Positions 7,579 to 16,534 of a stretch of 64,000 nucleotides of DNA are shown piece by piece; position 1 is the first letter of the stretch, and every line of letters starts with the position of its first letter. The notes beneath the pieces are model-generated. The model searched no databases, was not told the DNA's origin, and worked only from the letters and a program-made list of their open reading frames with translations. Origin of the DNA: Methanolinea sp. UBA277. Lineage in GTDB: Archaea; Halobacteriota; Methanomicrobia; Methanomicrobiales; Methanospirillaceae. Both the position numbers and the translations under genes were made by a program. The stretch covers positions 246,297 to 310,296 of the forward strand of contig DANP01000020.1 of the NCBI GenBank assembly GCA_002499905.1, written 5' to 3'.

Positions 7579-8103
7579 TTACTCTGATAGAGAACGGATT
7601 GTCCTGAGAACCGGCTCCCGCAGCAGGTCCCGGTTCTCACGGGTAATCTCAAACAGGTGTACATCCTTCCGATCTTTTATCGATTCGATAAACGGTGTTC
7701 CTTTCCTGGCGATGGTAGCGATGAAGAGGCGGTCACTCTCCAGGAGTCTGACGACCAAATCCCTGAAGAGGGGAGAGTGGCACTCCATCTTCCCGATCTC
7801 ATCGATGATCACCGGCAGATTCCCGGTTCCTCCGAGATCAAGCGTTGCCAGGTACTCCTCGAATCCCTCTATATCCACACCATATTTTCCCACGTGATAC
7901 CGGCTCCTGATATCGACATGGGAAAGGAGGCGTCTGCTCCCGTCAAAGCCGACGATCTCGAATCCCACCCTTGTTCCGGCTTCCCTGATCTCACGGGTGA
8001 TGAATCCGATCGGCCGGAGCTCCCCGAGGGCTTCGGACAGGCGGAGGATGAAAGTGGTCTTCCCCACGCCGGGGACGCCGGTGATGAGAATGGCAGGTGG
8101 CAC
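7579..8103 (-). CDS. Nucleoside-triphosphatase THEP1
   Basis: 174 residues. Walker A GVPGVGKTTF is at residues 8-17 and Walker B VIIDEIGKME at about 97-106, with a GFITREIREAG segment after the first strand. These are hallmarks of the THEP1 family of small cytoplasmic NTPases, which hydrolyse ATP, GTP and other nucleotides in vitro. The cellular role is unclear. It runs convergently to the lipoprotein, with only seven bases between the stops. Confidence 0.85.
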   Translation of the reverse strand: MPPAILITGVPGVGKTTFILRLSEALGELRPIGFITREIREAGTRVGFEIVGFDGSRRLLSHVDIRSRYHVGKYGVDIEGFEEYLATLDLGGTGNLPVIIDEIGKMECHSPLFRDLVVRLLESDRLFIATIARKGTPFIESIKDRKDVHLFEITRENRDLLREPVLRTIRSLSE

Positions 8104-8295
8104 CGGATATCAGTTTCTGAGGCATGGGGAAAATTGTTTCCTTTCGATTATTCACCACTGGTTCTTACGGCAGTGAATCACGATAAGACAGCGGAGAATG
8201 AGCATGCCGTACAATATCGGATGATAAGCGATTGATTAATATAAGAACAGTGAATATTAATGCACCTGTTTCATCGTCAATGGGAGGGACACCTG

Positions 8296-9309
8296 ATGAG
8301 AAGATGGCTTGTTATACTAGTGGTTGCTTTTTTACTGGCTTCCGGCATAGCATGGGCAGATACCGGAATCGGCCAGGTACCCGAGACGCAGAATATCAGG
8401 ATCAGCTGTTCGCTGAGCAGTACGGGGGTCATGAAAGAAGACCAGGAATTAACCTGGATGATCTCAACCGGGGTGCTCGATTCTGAGCTCTCCCCTCCGC
8501 TCGTGACCATCCCGGTGGGAAACGGGCTGTACATCTACTGGGTGGATAATACCATACTCGACCAGTTGTTCAGCCAGGGTGTACTCGGGGCGAACCAGAT
8601 GCCCTGGGGTGAAACCCAGTATACCGTCGGCCACTCGGAACAGACCACAGCACGGGAAGGATCCATCGATTACGACAAGGAGTTCTCTGCAGATACCAGC
8701 AACAAGGCGCCTGGCACCAGCAACATAGAATCGGTCCGGGGCATGACCTTCACCTCTGATTCAATAGGCCGGCTGGTATCCAGCGAAAACCTTGTCATCG
8801 GCGGGGCCGGGCAGTTCAACCCGGTGAACGAGACCCGGTCCATCTGCCCGTTTGGTTCAGCATCAATGGGATTCTCCCCTGCTTTCTGCAACAAGGTGGA
8901 GATGGGAAGCTCGCTCGACCTTGCAGAGGGCTCCGCAAGGACCAGTGCCGCCGGGCTATTCGTTACCCCGACCAGCGACTACCCGGTATCTGCTGATTAT
9001 GCCATCCGTGTGAATGGTATCGGTGACCTCCCGGCAGATGGTTCGGTTTCTGCGTACATGCAGGCGCAGCTGCGGGAAGGCAGGAGTGTCGACATCCTGG
9101 GTATGGGGAACGGGGTGATCGTGTTCCCGCCTGATCTCTGGCCGGAAGACCTTACCGACCTGAACATGGGAACGGTGTATATCCTCGCAGGAGGCGGCGG
9201 CATCGGGAGTCCCTCATCCGAGCTCTTCTATGAAGAGCGGACCACGGCATCCGGGCTCATCACCTCGTTTGTCAAGGACATGCACTACGAATCCGGGGCT
9301 GTCCGGTAG
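8296..9309 (+). CDS. Secreted hypothetical protein
   Basis: 337 residues from the ATG at 8296, preceded by GGGAGGGACACCTG; a TATA-like TAATATAA lies at about 8236-8243. Residues 1-25 form a Sec signal peptide (RRWLVILVVAFLLASGIAWA). The mature part is Gly/Ser/Thr-rich with two Cys (in SICPFGSAS and PAFCNK) that might pair outside the cell. No anchor is visible at the C-terminus. I do not recognise a named family. A T6 run about 25 bases after the stop (9332-9337) can serve as terminator. Context: next to a giant secreted repeat protein. Confidence 0.65.
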   Translation: MRRWLVILVVAFLLASGIAWADTGIGQVPETQNIRISCSLSSTGVMKEDQELTWMISTGVLDSELSPPLVTIPVGNGLYIYWVDNTILDQLFSQGVLGANQMPWGETQYTVGHSEQTTAREGSIDYDKEFSADTSNKAPGTSNIESVRGMTFTSDSIGRLVSSENLVIGGAGQFNPVNETRSICPFGSASMGFSPAFCNKVEMGSSLDLAEGSARTSAAGLFVTPTSDYPVSADYAIRVNGIGDLPADGSVSAYMQAQLREGRSVDILGMGNGVIVFPPDLWPEDLTDLNMGTVYILAGGGGIGSPSSELFYEERTTASGLITSFVKDMHYESGAVR

Positions 9310-9677
9310 AAGCACCCATTCAATACTATTTTTTATGTCCACTTCAGCTGGATCGATACCTTGCTGAGCTCTGCACCTCACTTGTATCTGAAAACTCTGC
9401 CGCTGATTACTATCGGCCAAAAAGGAGTGTTGTCAGCAGGGGGCAGTACTTTTCCCAGGGATCCTGGACAAAGTAATGTTCTTCGATAAAAACTTAAAAA
9501 TAGGATTTTTCTCATGATTGTGATATTTAAGATGAGGTTCCCAGGGGGACTGTCGGGGGCAAGGGAAGTTGTAGGGGCTGGCAGTCTGCAGGGATCCAGA
9601 TCACAGGATTGAACAAATTCGTATTGCGATTCAGATGTTCTGAGGTTTAAGGAATCCGAAGATCCGGTTTAAACTCC
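9310..9677. other. Intergenic stretch without visible gene
   Basis: After the T-rich stop at 9332-9337, this stretch holds mixed, partly G-rich sequence with no open frame of gene-like character, no tRNA-like T-loop and no repeat I could recognise. An A/T-rich patch with AAACTTAAAAATAGG lies near 9488-9502 and could be a TATA region, but nothing recognisable follows it. Confidence 0.4.
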
Positions 9678-9718
9678 CAAAAAAAGTGAAGCGATGCCGC
9701 GGATTGCGGCGCACTTCT
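9678..9718 (-). terminator. Hairpin plus T7 terminator of the repeat-protein gene
   Basis: Reading the minus strand, GAAGTGCG and CGCTTC bracket CCGC/GCGG, and the hairpin is followed at once by seven T (A run at 9679-9685 on the plus strand). It lies about 35 bases after the stop at 9753. Confidence 0.6.
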
Positions 9719-9752
9719 ATCCATGAGATCCGGGAAGGATTTTTCCTATTCT

Positions 9753-12700
9753 CTATGGAACCTCCGCATATACCTCAATCGCCGTGGCCCATGCGGTCCC
9801 CGTCAGGGTCTTTCCAGTCTTGTCATCATCGGCAGATGTGGTGGAGTTCTTCGCGTAGGCATCCATATGATTACGTCTGGAGCTGGCGGTCACCGACTCG
9901 CTGGCATAGGAAACCAAGTCATCGCCCCACGCAACCGATGATGCGTGGAGATTACCGTAAAGCATGAAGCCAGTCTGGTCCTTAACATAAACTTCACGGA
10001 AAGAGCCATTTCCGGCATAGGCATTCGCACATGCCGAACCTAACAGCACATCAATTGTGGCATCCTGGATGGCAGTTGTATTGCCTGGTACGATAACGTC
10101 AGTACCAGCCTTCTGGGTGGCTGACATAGATCCTAATAATCCGGCGAATCCTGCGTCAACCCCCGCATAGTTCCCGGTATCACTCCAGGCCCTGCTGGCT
10201 GCATTACCGCTCACTCCGGCAATCTGGATATCCTGGATTGTCCATGCCTCACCGGTCGCTGCTGCGGCCTGGCTGGCCGTTACCGATCCGATAATTGCTG
10301 AAGCTGATGTCTCAGAATGCATTCCGTCATACGCATCAGCGCTGGTTCCTGCAAGGGCAGTGAGTCCGGCAACATTCGTTTTCTGACCGGCGATTGCTCC
10401 TTCGGTTCCATCCACTTCACCAGCAGCAGCGCCCTGCATTAACCTGCTTATCAATCCGGGACCGGTATACGTGGAGTTACTCTGCGCGAAGTTTTCCCCG
10501 TCGTTGTTTGCCCAGCTCTTCGCCCGGCCACCATCAATACTGCCTATGGACCCCGTGAGTTGCCCGGCCGCGGCTCCCTCAATTTCGCTGAGGAACGGAG
10601 CTGTTCCGGATCCTGCCACTGATCCCTGCGTTGTCTCCGCGATAAGGCCAGGGCCGTTGAATTCGGCTACAGTTCCTGCTCTGTTCTCCCGCTCATTGTT
10701 CGCCCAGCTCCAGGCGACACCATGATCGGTACTCGTAATCAGGTCCGTGTGCTGGCCTGCAGCAGCACCCTCTGCCTCTATGCCGAGATGGAAGAGTGAC
10801 GCATTACCCGCGGCAGCTGCCTGGAATGTGCCTTCAATAGAGCCTTCATCAGCGAATCCGGCAGAAGTAATGGCAAAGTCACCATCATCACCATTCCACC
10901 CCCAGCTCCTCACCGTTCCACCATCATCTGAGTGGATCTTTGCGGTATACTGGGCGGCAATAGCACCGTCCAGGAACGGTTCATCATTGACAACCACAGT
11001 TCCGGCAGCAGCACCCTGCATGGTATCGTGTATGGACCCCTTGCCCGCGTATCTTGCCACCGTGGATGCAATGCGTCCGTCGGTCATGCCTCTGCTGTAC
11101 GCCTCTCCGCCATCACAACTCCGGAGGCTGCTGAACTGAACGGCATAGGCTCCATCCTCTGCAAGTATGTCGTGATCGAAGATTGAGGCGAATGCATCGC
11201 CCGTTTCAGCGCTCTGCCAGGTTGTCAGCCGACCCTTTCCGGAGAAGGATGCACCTGTCTCCGTATAGACCATCCCGGATGCCCCGGTCTGGCCGGCATA
11301 GGTGCTTGCAGAACCGTTCGTGCCTCTGACGAAGGAATCCTGTCCGGCACCCGCTGAATTGCCGGTATCTGCGCCCTGGTGGGTGCTGATACACCCGTCC
11401 TGAACTTCAACCGAAGTCCCGGCGTCATCTCCGGCGCTGCTGGTCGCGTTGCTCTTTGCGATCGCAGTGGAGCCCCGCAGGGTCGATGTCTGTCCAGCAC
11501 CAGTCGAGGATGTGTCGGCATACCCTCCCTGACCTGTCCTGATGATTCCATTCATCACGACATCAGAGGTCCCTGCCGTGTCACCGGCGTTATTCGATGC
11601 CCCCGTGCTCGCTGTCGCCATGATTCCCCGCACGGTTGAATGCTGGCCTGCATGAACTGAGAATCCCGTATCTGCATCCTGATCGGTACATATGGACCCC
11701 ATCACTACCCAGTTACCGGTATTCACCGAGTTGTTTTCTGCATCCGACGCATACGTGCTTGTTGTTCCGAAATCACCTCTCAGATAGGAGTTCTGTCCCG
11801 AACCGGTTGAGTACTCACTGGTATGTGCTCCCTGACCTGTTTTGATGAATCCTTTTTTGAGCAGCCCGGCGACGAGATCCGACGTTCCGGCCATGTCACC
11901 CGCATCATTCCACGCACTGCTGCCCGCAGTTCCGAGAACTCCCATTATAACCGAATCCTGGCCGGCTCCGGCTGAATACCCATTGGCATGGGCTCCCTGA
12001 CCTGTTTTGATGAACCCGTCAACGACAAAGTCCATGGTTTCAGCAGCATACCCTTCAGTGCTGGATGCACTGCTGTTTGCCTCGGCCGTCATACCGCGCA
12101 AACAGGAATCCTGGCCGGCTCCGGCTGAATACCCATTGGCATGGGCTCCCTGTTTTGTCCTGATCATCCCCTTCTGAACAGCATCGGAGGTCGTTGCCGT
12201 TTCGCCCATGCCGTTTGATGCGCTGCTGCGGGCAAATGCCTCATTCCCCTGAACGGTTGAAGTCTGTCCGGCACTGACAGAATTGCCGGTATGGGCTCCC
12301 TGGTGCGTGGTAATCGAGGCATCGCCGATCGCCTTGTCGTAGGTGGATGCAACTTCTCCCTCATCGTTCTTCGCTTTGCTGCCGACAAGCGCTTCATCAC
12401 CGGTAACGACCGAGGATTGCCCGGCTCCGGCTGATCCGTCGGCATGGGCCCCCTGGCTGGTAGTCACCGTCGCGTCCGTGCCAATCGCCATATTACCGGT
12501 AGCTGCGGTTTCTCCCTCAGGGTTGACTGCTCCGCTCCCGGCAAAAACTCCGGTGCCGGTTGCAGAAGATGATTGTCCTGCCCGAGCACCGCCCGAGTCA
12601 TCTGCGCTGAATGCCGCAGAACCAACATTTCCGTCGGTAACGGCAATGATGGAAAGGGCGATATTCCCGGATCCATCGATGGCTAATGAACCCTGGTACT

Positions 12701-12797
12701 CGCCAGTACCGACCTGATTACCAAAAAAGAAGGTATCAGCGCCTGCAGCTGTTACGAGAAACAGCAGTATCACTAATGAAACTCCGATTTTTTTCAT
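9753..12797 (-). CDS. Giant secreted repeat protein (1014 aa, two repeat types)
   Basis: The ATG at 12797 has GGAGGGAGG right upstream. Residues 1-20 form a signal peptide ending near AAGA. Residues about 60-545 carry nine repeats of about 52-57 residues built on AGAGQDS..RG and TGQGAHANGYS motifs. Residues about 580-830 carry three to four longer repeats (about 64 residues) with QGAAAG, EGAAAGQ and SWANNDGEN. The composition is Gly/Ala/Ser/Thr/Asp with almost no Cys and no C-terminal membrane anchor. Such regular small-residue repeats suggest a beta-solenoid or fibre on or outside the S-layer, but no named family is recognised. It has a long, structured 5' leader and a clear terminator. Confidence 0.75.
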   Translation of the reverse strand: MKKIGVSLVILLFLVTAAGADTFFFGNQVGTGEYQGSLAIDGSGNIALSIIAVTDGNVGSAAFSADDSGGARAGQSSSATGTGVFAGSGAVNPEGETAATGNMAIGTDATVTTSQGAHADGSAGAGQSSVVTGDEALVGSKAKNDEGEVASTYDKAIGDASITTHQGAHTGNSVSAGQTSTVQGNEAFARSSASNGMGETATTSDAVQKGMIRTKQGAHANGYSAGAGQDSCLRGMTAEANSSASSTEGYAAETMDFVVDGFIKTGQGAHANGYSAGAGQDSVIMGVLGTAGSSAWNDAGDMAGTSDLVAGLLKKGFIKTGQGAHTSEYSTGSGQNSYLRGDFGTTSTYASDAENNSVNTGNWVVMGSICTDQDADTGFSVHAGQHSTVRGIMATASTGASNNAGDTAGTSDVVMNGIIRTGQGGYADTSSTGAGQTSTLRGSTAIAKSNATSSAGDDAGTSVEVQDGCISTHQGADTGNSAGAGQDSFVRGTNGSASTYAGQTGASGMVYTETGASFSGKGRLTTWQSAETGDAFASIFDHDILAEDGAYAVQFSSLRSCDGGEAYSRGMTDGRIASTVARYAGKGSIHDTMQGAAAGTVVVNDEPFLDGAIAAQYTAKIHSDDGGTVRSWGWNGDDGDFAITSAGFADEGSIEGTFQAAAAGNASLFHLGIEAEGAAAGQHTDLITSTDHGVAWSWANNERENRAGTVAEFNGPGLIAETTQGSVAGSGTAPFLSEIEGAAAGQLTGSIGSIDGGRAKSWANNDGENFAQSNSTYTGPGLISRLMQGAAAGEVDGTEGAIAGQKTNVAGLTALAGTSADAYDGMHSETSASAIIGSVTASQAAAATGEAWTIQDIQIAGVSGNAASRAWSDTGNYAGVDAGFAGLLGSMSATQKAGTDVIVPGNTTAIQDATIDVLLGSACANAYAGNGSFREVYVKDQTGFMLYGNLHASSVAWGDDLVSYASESVTASSRRNHMDAYAKNSTTSADDDKTGKTLTGTAWATAIEVYAEVP

Positions 12798-12958
12798 GTT
12801 CCTCCCTCCCAATCAGTACTGAATTGGTGATGTTTCCATGAAACGACCATAGAAACCGGCCTTTTCCCTCAACACCCCTTTATAGGAAAGTCCGGCCCAG
12901 CTATGTTCATTCATGTTTCGTCTACCACTACATCCTGATGTTCCGGCTGATTTGTTGT

Positions 12959-13046
12959 GCGCCCTGCCGGAGGCGCTCCTGCCCCCTGCTTCCAATGATG
13001 CGACAGAATAAAATGCGCATGCCTGCTGACACAGCAGGTTCATTGG
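12959..13046 (-). promoter_or_regulatory. Structured 5' leader (three-way junction) of the repeat-protein gene
   Basis: CCAATGA (12992-12998) pairs with TCATTGG (13040-13046). Inside, CCTGCTG/CAGCAGG (13022-13028/13032-13038) forms a tight hairpin and ATGCG/CGCAT (12998-13002/13016-13020) forms a second arm. A further hairpin GCGCC/GGCGC is at 12959-12963/12972-12976. A minus-strand TATA (CCTATAATG, about 13071-13079) puts transcription start near 13049, so the junction would be the very 5' end of an approximately 250-nt leader. A cis-regulatory RNA is the likeliest reading. Confidence 0.45.
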
Positions 13047-13194
13047 TGTGAAGCAGTGGTTTGATAATTAACATTATAGGATTTAATGTTTTGCAATATA
13101 ATTGAAGAAAAGACTATAATATGCGCGTTATTTGTTAAAAGGGGTTTTGAGAGAATCTCTCCGATTTTATCGAGATACCCGCCCCGGACCGGAT

Positions 13195-14079
13195 CTATCT
13201 CGTCACCCGGGAGACGATTACGCAGATTGCCAGCACTGCAAACACTATCTGCACACCGGGAATCCCGGCCTGCGGAGTGGCGGGAACGGCCGTGGTCCCG
13301 GTGCCGGTCTCTCCGTGAGTGGTGACAGGTACCGTGGCTGTTTCCTCAGCTGCGGGAGGAGTGGTGATCACAGGTGTGGCCTCTCCGGTCTGCATCGCTG
13401 CAGCCAGAGCTCCCTGTGCCCCGGAGATCTTCTCCTCAACGCCTGGAAGATTCGGGTTCATGGCCAGTGCCTTGAGATAGTTCTCCACGGCCTGCTCATA
13501 CTCTCCTCCGGCACCCAGGGCATCCCCGAGCTGGACGTAGATCACGGCATTTCCAGGGTCAAGCCGGATCGCCCGCTCGAATGCATCAACAGCACCGGCA
13601 GTCCGGGCCAGGGCAAGGAGAACCCGGCCCTTGCCGGTCCATGATTTCAGGGCGTAAGGATCGAGCCTGATTGCTTTCTCATACGCTTCAAGCGATTCGT
13701 TGTAGAGTCCTTTTTCGAAGAGATCGTCTCCCTTCATCCGCCAGATGATGGCTTCTTCAACAGAACCCCCGCCTGCCGAAGAGGAACTGTCCGATCCTGA
13801 CGAGGAACTGCTGCTGCCACCGTCATCGCTGATCCCGGAATCCGCTCCGGAGCTGCTGTCGTCCGTGGTGCTGCTGTCGGTGCTGCTGTCCGCTGGTGAA
13901 TCGTCCTGTCTGCTGCCTGCCGAGCTGTCCCAGTCATCATGGGTATCCCACCCTCCGCTCGGGCCCGGGCCGTCATCACCGAATCCCCCGCACCCGCAGT
14001 CGTCGGCAACCGCTATCGCGCAGAGAAAAAGAATGAGGATAGCGGCTATGATGAGTAGTCTCCCCGGTTTCATGAACAT
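13195..14079 (-). CDS. Membrane-anchored extracellular TPR protein
   Basis: 294 residues from the ATG at 14079 (14073 equally possible). A TATA-like box on the minus strand at about 14096-14106 implies a leaderless message. The order is signal peptide (LLIIAAILILFLCAIAVA), a Cys/Gly patch (DDCGCGGFGDDG), a Ser/Asp low-complexity linker to about residue 110, two to three TPR units (GLYNESLEAYEKAIRLDPYA and similar, about 115-230), a Thr/Pro-rich stalk, then a C-terminal hydrophobic segment (IPGVQIVFAVLAICVIV) ending in basic residues. It is probably anchored in the membrane with TPRs outside, as a scaffold for envelope proteins. Confidence 0.75.
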   Translation of the reverse strand: MFMKPGRLLIIAAILILFLCAIAVADDCGCGGFGDDGPGPSGGWDTHDDWDSSAGSRQDDSPADSSTDSSTTDDSSSGADSGISDDGGSSSSSSGSDSSSSAGGGSVEEAIIWRMKGDDLFEKGLYNESLEAYEKAIRLDPYALKSWTGKGRVLLALARTAGAVDAFERAIRLDPGNAVIYVQLGDALGAGGEYEQAVENYLKALAMNPNLPGVEEKISGAQGALAAAMQTGEATPVITTPPAAEETATVPVTTHGETGTGTTAVPATPQAGIPGVQIVFAVLAICVIVSRVTR

Positions 14080-14142
14080 GGATTGGATCGGGGAGAAATT
14101 ATAGGTATTTCCTGTGACAATACCGGCCACAGATTTCATATA

Positions 14143-15072
14143 TCACATGAAGGGGACAGGGAGGTGGGTGAAGGCCGCTGAGGCTGCCACAATGAAGACC
14201 ATGAACAGGCCCAGCGCGATGAACTGGCCGTCCGCGATCAGGTCACAGAGAAGGTTGCTCCGGCTGATTTCCTGGTAGTGGCGGATGTACCACTGGGCAT
14301 AGAAGATCCCGGCAATGATCAGCACCAGATACATCAGCGGAATCTCCCCCCAGAGCAGGAGCACCACCGCGGCCCCGAACATGACGTTCACCAGCGTCAG
14401 CAGCCGTATGGTATTGGCGATCCCTATGCAGACCGGAATGGTCCTGACTCCGTTGAGCCGGTCCCCCTCAACATCCCGCATGTCAAAGAGAACGGTATTG
14501 ATGAAGACCAGGGAGGAGAAGAAGAGTATAATAGCGAGGGTGATTGTTCCCGGGAGGGCCCCGGCGATATAGACCGGGAGAAGGGCCGGGGGCAGGGCCC
14601 AGGCGACGGCGACGAGGAGACTCTTTGCCACCGGGATCTCTTTCAGGCGGCGGTAGGGAAATCCGCGGGGAAAGATCGGGGTGCTGTAGATCAGGCCGCT
14701 GATCAGGGGGATCGCAGAAATCAGGACAACGGTCGGACCATAGAGCCAGGAGAGCACGAGCGCGAAGATATAGGCGCCGATCGCCGTGGAAAAGAGGAAC
14801 TTTTCATACTTCTTGGTGAACGCGTACCGTGTCGAGTGATTGATGGCGTCCTCACTCTCATCGGTCTTCCTGTTCAGGTTGTATACCGAGTAGGTGATCA
14901 GCATTCCGAGGACGAAAACGATAGGATTGAACGGTACTTCGTGCAGAACACTGGAAATAAAGGCCATCGAACCGGCGGCAAATGAGAGGTACAGCGAACT
15001 GTACACAAGGTAATCGATCAGAATAGCGGGATTCCATTCAAACCGATAGGTCGAGTATCCATATTCATACAT
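14143..15072 (-). CDS. UbiA-family prenyltransferase
   Basis: A 309-residue integral membrane protein with about eight to nine hydrophobic segments. The second Asp-rich motif DMRDVEGDRLNGVRTIP (about residues 195-212) is clear. The first is degenerate: NLNRKTDESED near 67-77, in place of NDxxDxxxD. UbiA proteins transfer prenyl chains to aromatic or lipid acceptors at the membrane; in archaea they make ether lipids, quinones or haem derivatives. Acceptor unknown. A minus-strand TATA (about 15093-15101) implies a leaderless start at 15072, and an ACCAACTGGT site lies about 30 bp further upstream. Confidence 0.8.
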   Translation of the reverse strand: MYEYGYSTYRFEWNPAILIDYLVYSSLYLSFAAGSMAFISSVLHEVPFNPIVFVLGMLITYSVYNLNRKTDESEDAINHSTRYAFTKKYEKFLFSTAIGAYIFALVLSWLYGPTVVLISAIPLISGLIYSTPIFPRGFPYRRLKEIPVAKSLLVAVAWALPPALLPVYIAGALPGTITLAIILFFSSLVFINTVLFDMRDVEGDRLNGVRTIPVCIGIANTIRLLTLVNVMFGAAVVLLLWGEIPLMYLVLIIAGIFYAQWYIRHYQEISRSNLLCDLIADGQFIALGLFMVFIVAASAAFTHLPVPFM

Positions 15073-15123
15073 GAATTATTGTTCATGACCAGAATAAACA
15101 TACATTCCCTCGATTAAGATTAA

Positions 15124-15133
15124 ACCAACTGGT
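15124..15133. promoter_or_regulatory. ACCAACTGGT site upstream of the UbiA gene
   Basis: A perfect copy of the reverse complement of the site found twice at 215-253. It lies about 30 bp upstream of the TATA box of the UbiA-family gene, between that gene and the regulator at 15306. It may link this gene to the same regulator, or be chance for a 10-mer. Confidence 0.35.
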
Positions 15134-15305
15134 GAATATTCATCGGATCGATTAATGATCCTAATACTCAGACCGCCTCTCTTCGCCTCAGAACCGGGTA
15201 ATGTATTCCAAAAGCAATCGGATCTGGAGAGATATATAAGTTTGCCCGGCAATACCATCTTTAATTCGATAAAGAAGAAGAGATTGGGCGAATATTAACT
15301 GGATC

Positions 15306-16115
15306 TCAGAATTTTAATTCGACGGCTTGGTCCCGGTAGTAATCGAAGAGCCGCTGACCCCATCTGACCGCCTGTTTGTCTTTTGAGAAGAGATCAGTGG
15401 TGGAATCAAATGTGACCCCGTCCAGTTTGTACAGGCCGAGCGAGATGACCTTATCGGTCACGGTCAGTCCCAGTTTCGGCATGGGGTCCATGATGAAGAT
15501 CTTTCCCTTCGCCGTTCCGGCTACCTCTGCGATCTTTTCCACATACGGCGGTCGGGAGAACTGCTCAGCCAGATCCTTTCCCACGAGAAGCTCGATCGTC
15601 GCCCCTTCCATTGCCCGTTTGGCTACCGCTTCGGTGTGGGCCGGGCTCGAGATGGGCGAGACGATACAGACCTGCTCCGCTTCGTTGAGTGCCTTGAGGA
15701 AGTTGAAGTATACATTGAAGATATCCACGTTCGTGTCAGAAACGATTTCGGATTCGTAGAGTTCCCCAAGATTATGCAGGAAGGGTTCCGGAATCGCATC
15801 AACCCGGTGGTTGTCCCAGAAATCCTTGTGCTTCCGGGTGACCGATTTGAAGAGGATGATGTCCTGGATCTTCATGGTCAGGATCTTCCCCACCGGGTTG
15901 AGGTGGTATTCGTATTCGGTTATGGCGATATAGTTGCTCGTCTCCAGCTTCCGAATCTTTGGTATGAGAGCCTGGGAGGAACTCCCGGTGATTTCACGGA
16001 GCTGGGCCAGGGTCTTATTCCCGTCAGCAAGAGAAAGAAGGATCTGAATCTGGAGACGCGAGCGGAACAGCGCCTGGATATCTCCCATAATCCGCGTGTA
16101 GTGGTCGACTGCCAT
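15306..16115 (-). CDS. Winged-helix transcriptional regulator with DUF1724/FilR1-type sensor domain
   Basis: 269 residues from the ATG at 16115 (MAVDHYTRIMGD); a longer reading to 16148 starts with TTG. Residues about 10-85 form a winged helix (LQIQILLSLADGNKTLAQLR, then SSSQALIPKIRKLE). The C-terminal part (about 100-265) matches the DUF1724/FilR1-middle type found in methanogen regulators of filament formation and methyltransferase expression. It has a phospholipase-D-like run AEQVCIVSPISS followed by RAMEGATIELLVG. It is a cytoplasmic DNA-binding protein; effector and targets unknown. Repeats around its own promoter (16190-16269) suggest autoregulation. Confidence 0.78.
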   Translation of the reverse strand: MAVDHYTRIMGDIQALFRSRLQIQILLSLADGNKTLAQLREITGSSSQALIPKIRKLETSNYIAITEYEYHLNPVGKILTMKIQDIILFKSVTRKHKDFWDNHRVDAIPEPFLHNLGELYESEIVSDTNVDIFNVYFNFLKALNEAEQVCIVSPISSPAHTEAVAKRAMEGATIELLVGKDLAEQFSRPPYVEKIAEVAGTAKGKIFIMDPMPKLGLTVTDKVISLGLYKLDGVTFDSTTDLFSKDKQAVRWGQRLFDYYRDQAVELKF

Positions 16116-16189
16116 GATCTTGTGCCCGGTATTATGAAGGTTGGTCAATTAAACTACTTGACGTATTTCAATTTTCTGATCGGGCACCG

Positions 16190-16284
16190 TCTCTGCCTCA
16201 AATACGCCCCCAGATTACCTGTATTCATGGCAGTGAAGATTACCTGAAACAGAAAATCTTCGGCAGAGATTTTTTTTATATAAT
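16190..16284 (-). promoter_or_regulatory. Promoter with repeats upstream of the FilR1-type regulator
   Basis: A strong minus-strand TATA (TTATATAA within about 16276-16284) sits beside inverted and direct repeats. TCTCTGCC (16190-16197) pairs with GGCAGAGA (16262-16269). GAAGATT/AATCTTC (16235-16241/16255-16261) form a dyad. AGATTACCTG occurs twice (16212-16221 and 16237-16246). Start would be near 16254, inside the dyad, so operator function is likely. The rest of the gap (16285-16534) shows nothing clear. Confidence 0.45.
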
Positions 16285-16534
16285 AAATAGTAAATTAACC
16301 GTTTAAATTTATTGGCATACTTTTGAAGGTATACGATCATTATTACACGGTAACCTTTCCGCCAGGCTGACCCTGTACCGGGATCAAGGCAGGCTGATGT
16401 CACCAGCGCAATGATACGTTGAGTGTCAGGGGTTGCCGTTCCGGGCACGTGAGATCCCGTGCCAGGTTTCCGGCCTGCTGATAACGGACGACACGCGGAG
16501 CAGATCCGGAACATAGCACCGGAACCGGCTCCCC

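Noticed and set aside
12880..13010. RNase P-like pieces GGAAAGTCCGG and ACAGAA
   Set aside because: Only about 125 bases apart and without the other conserved regions; the ACAGAA lies inside a loop of the leader structure.
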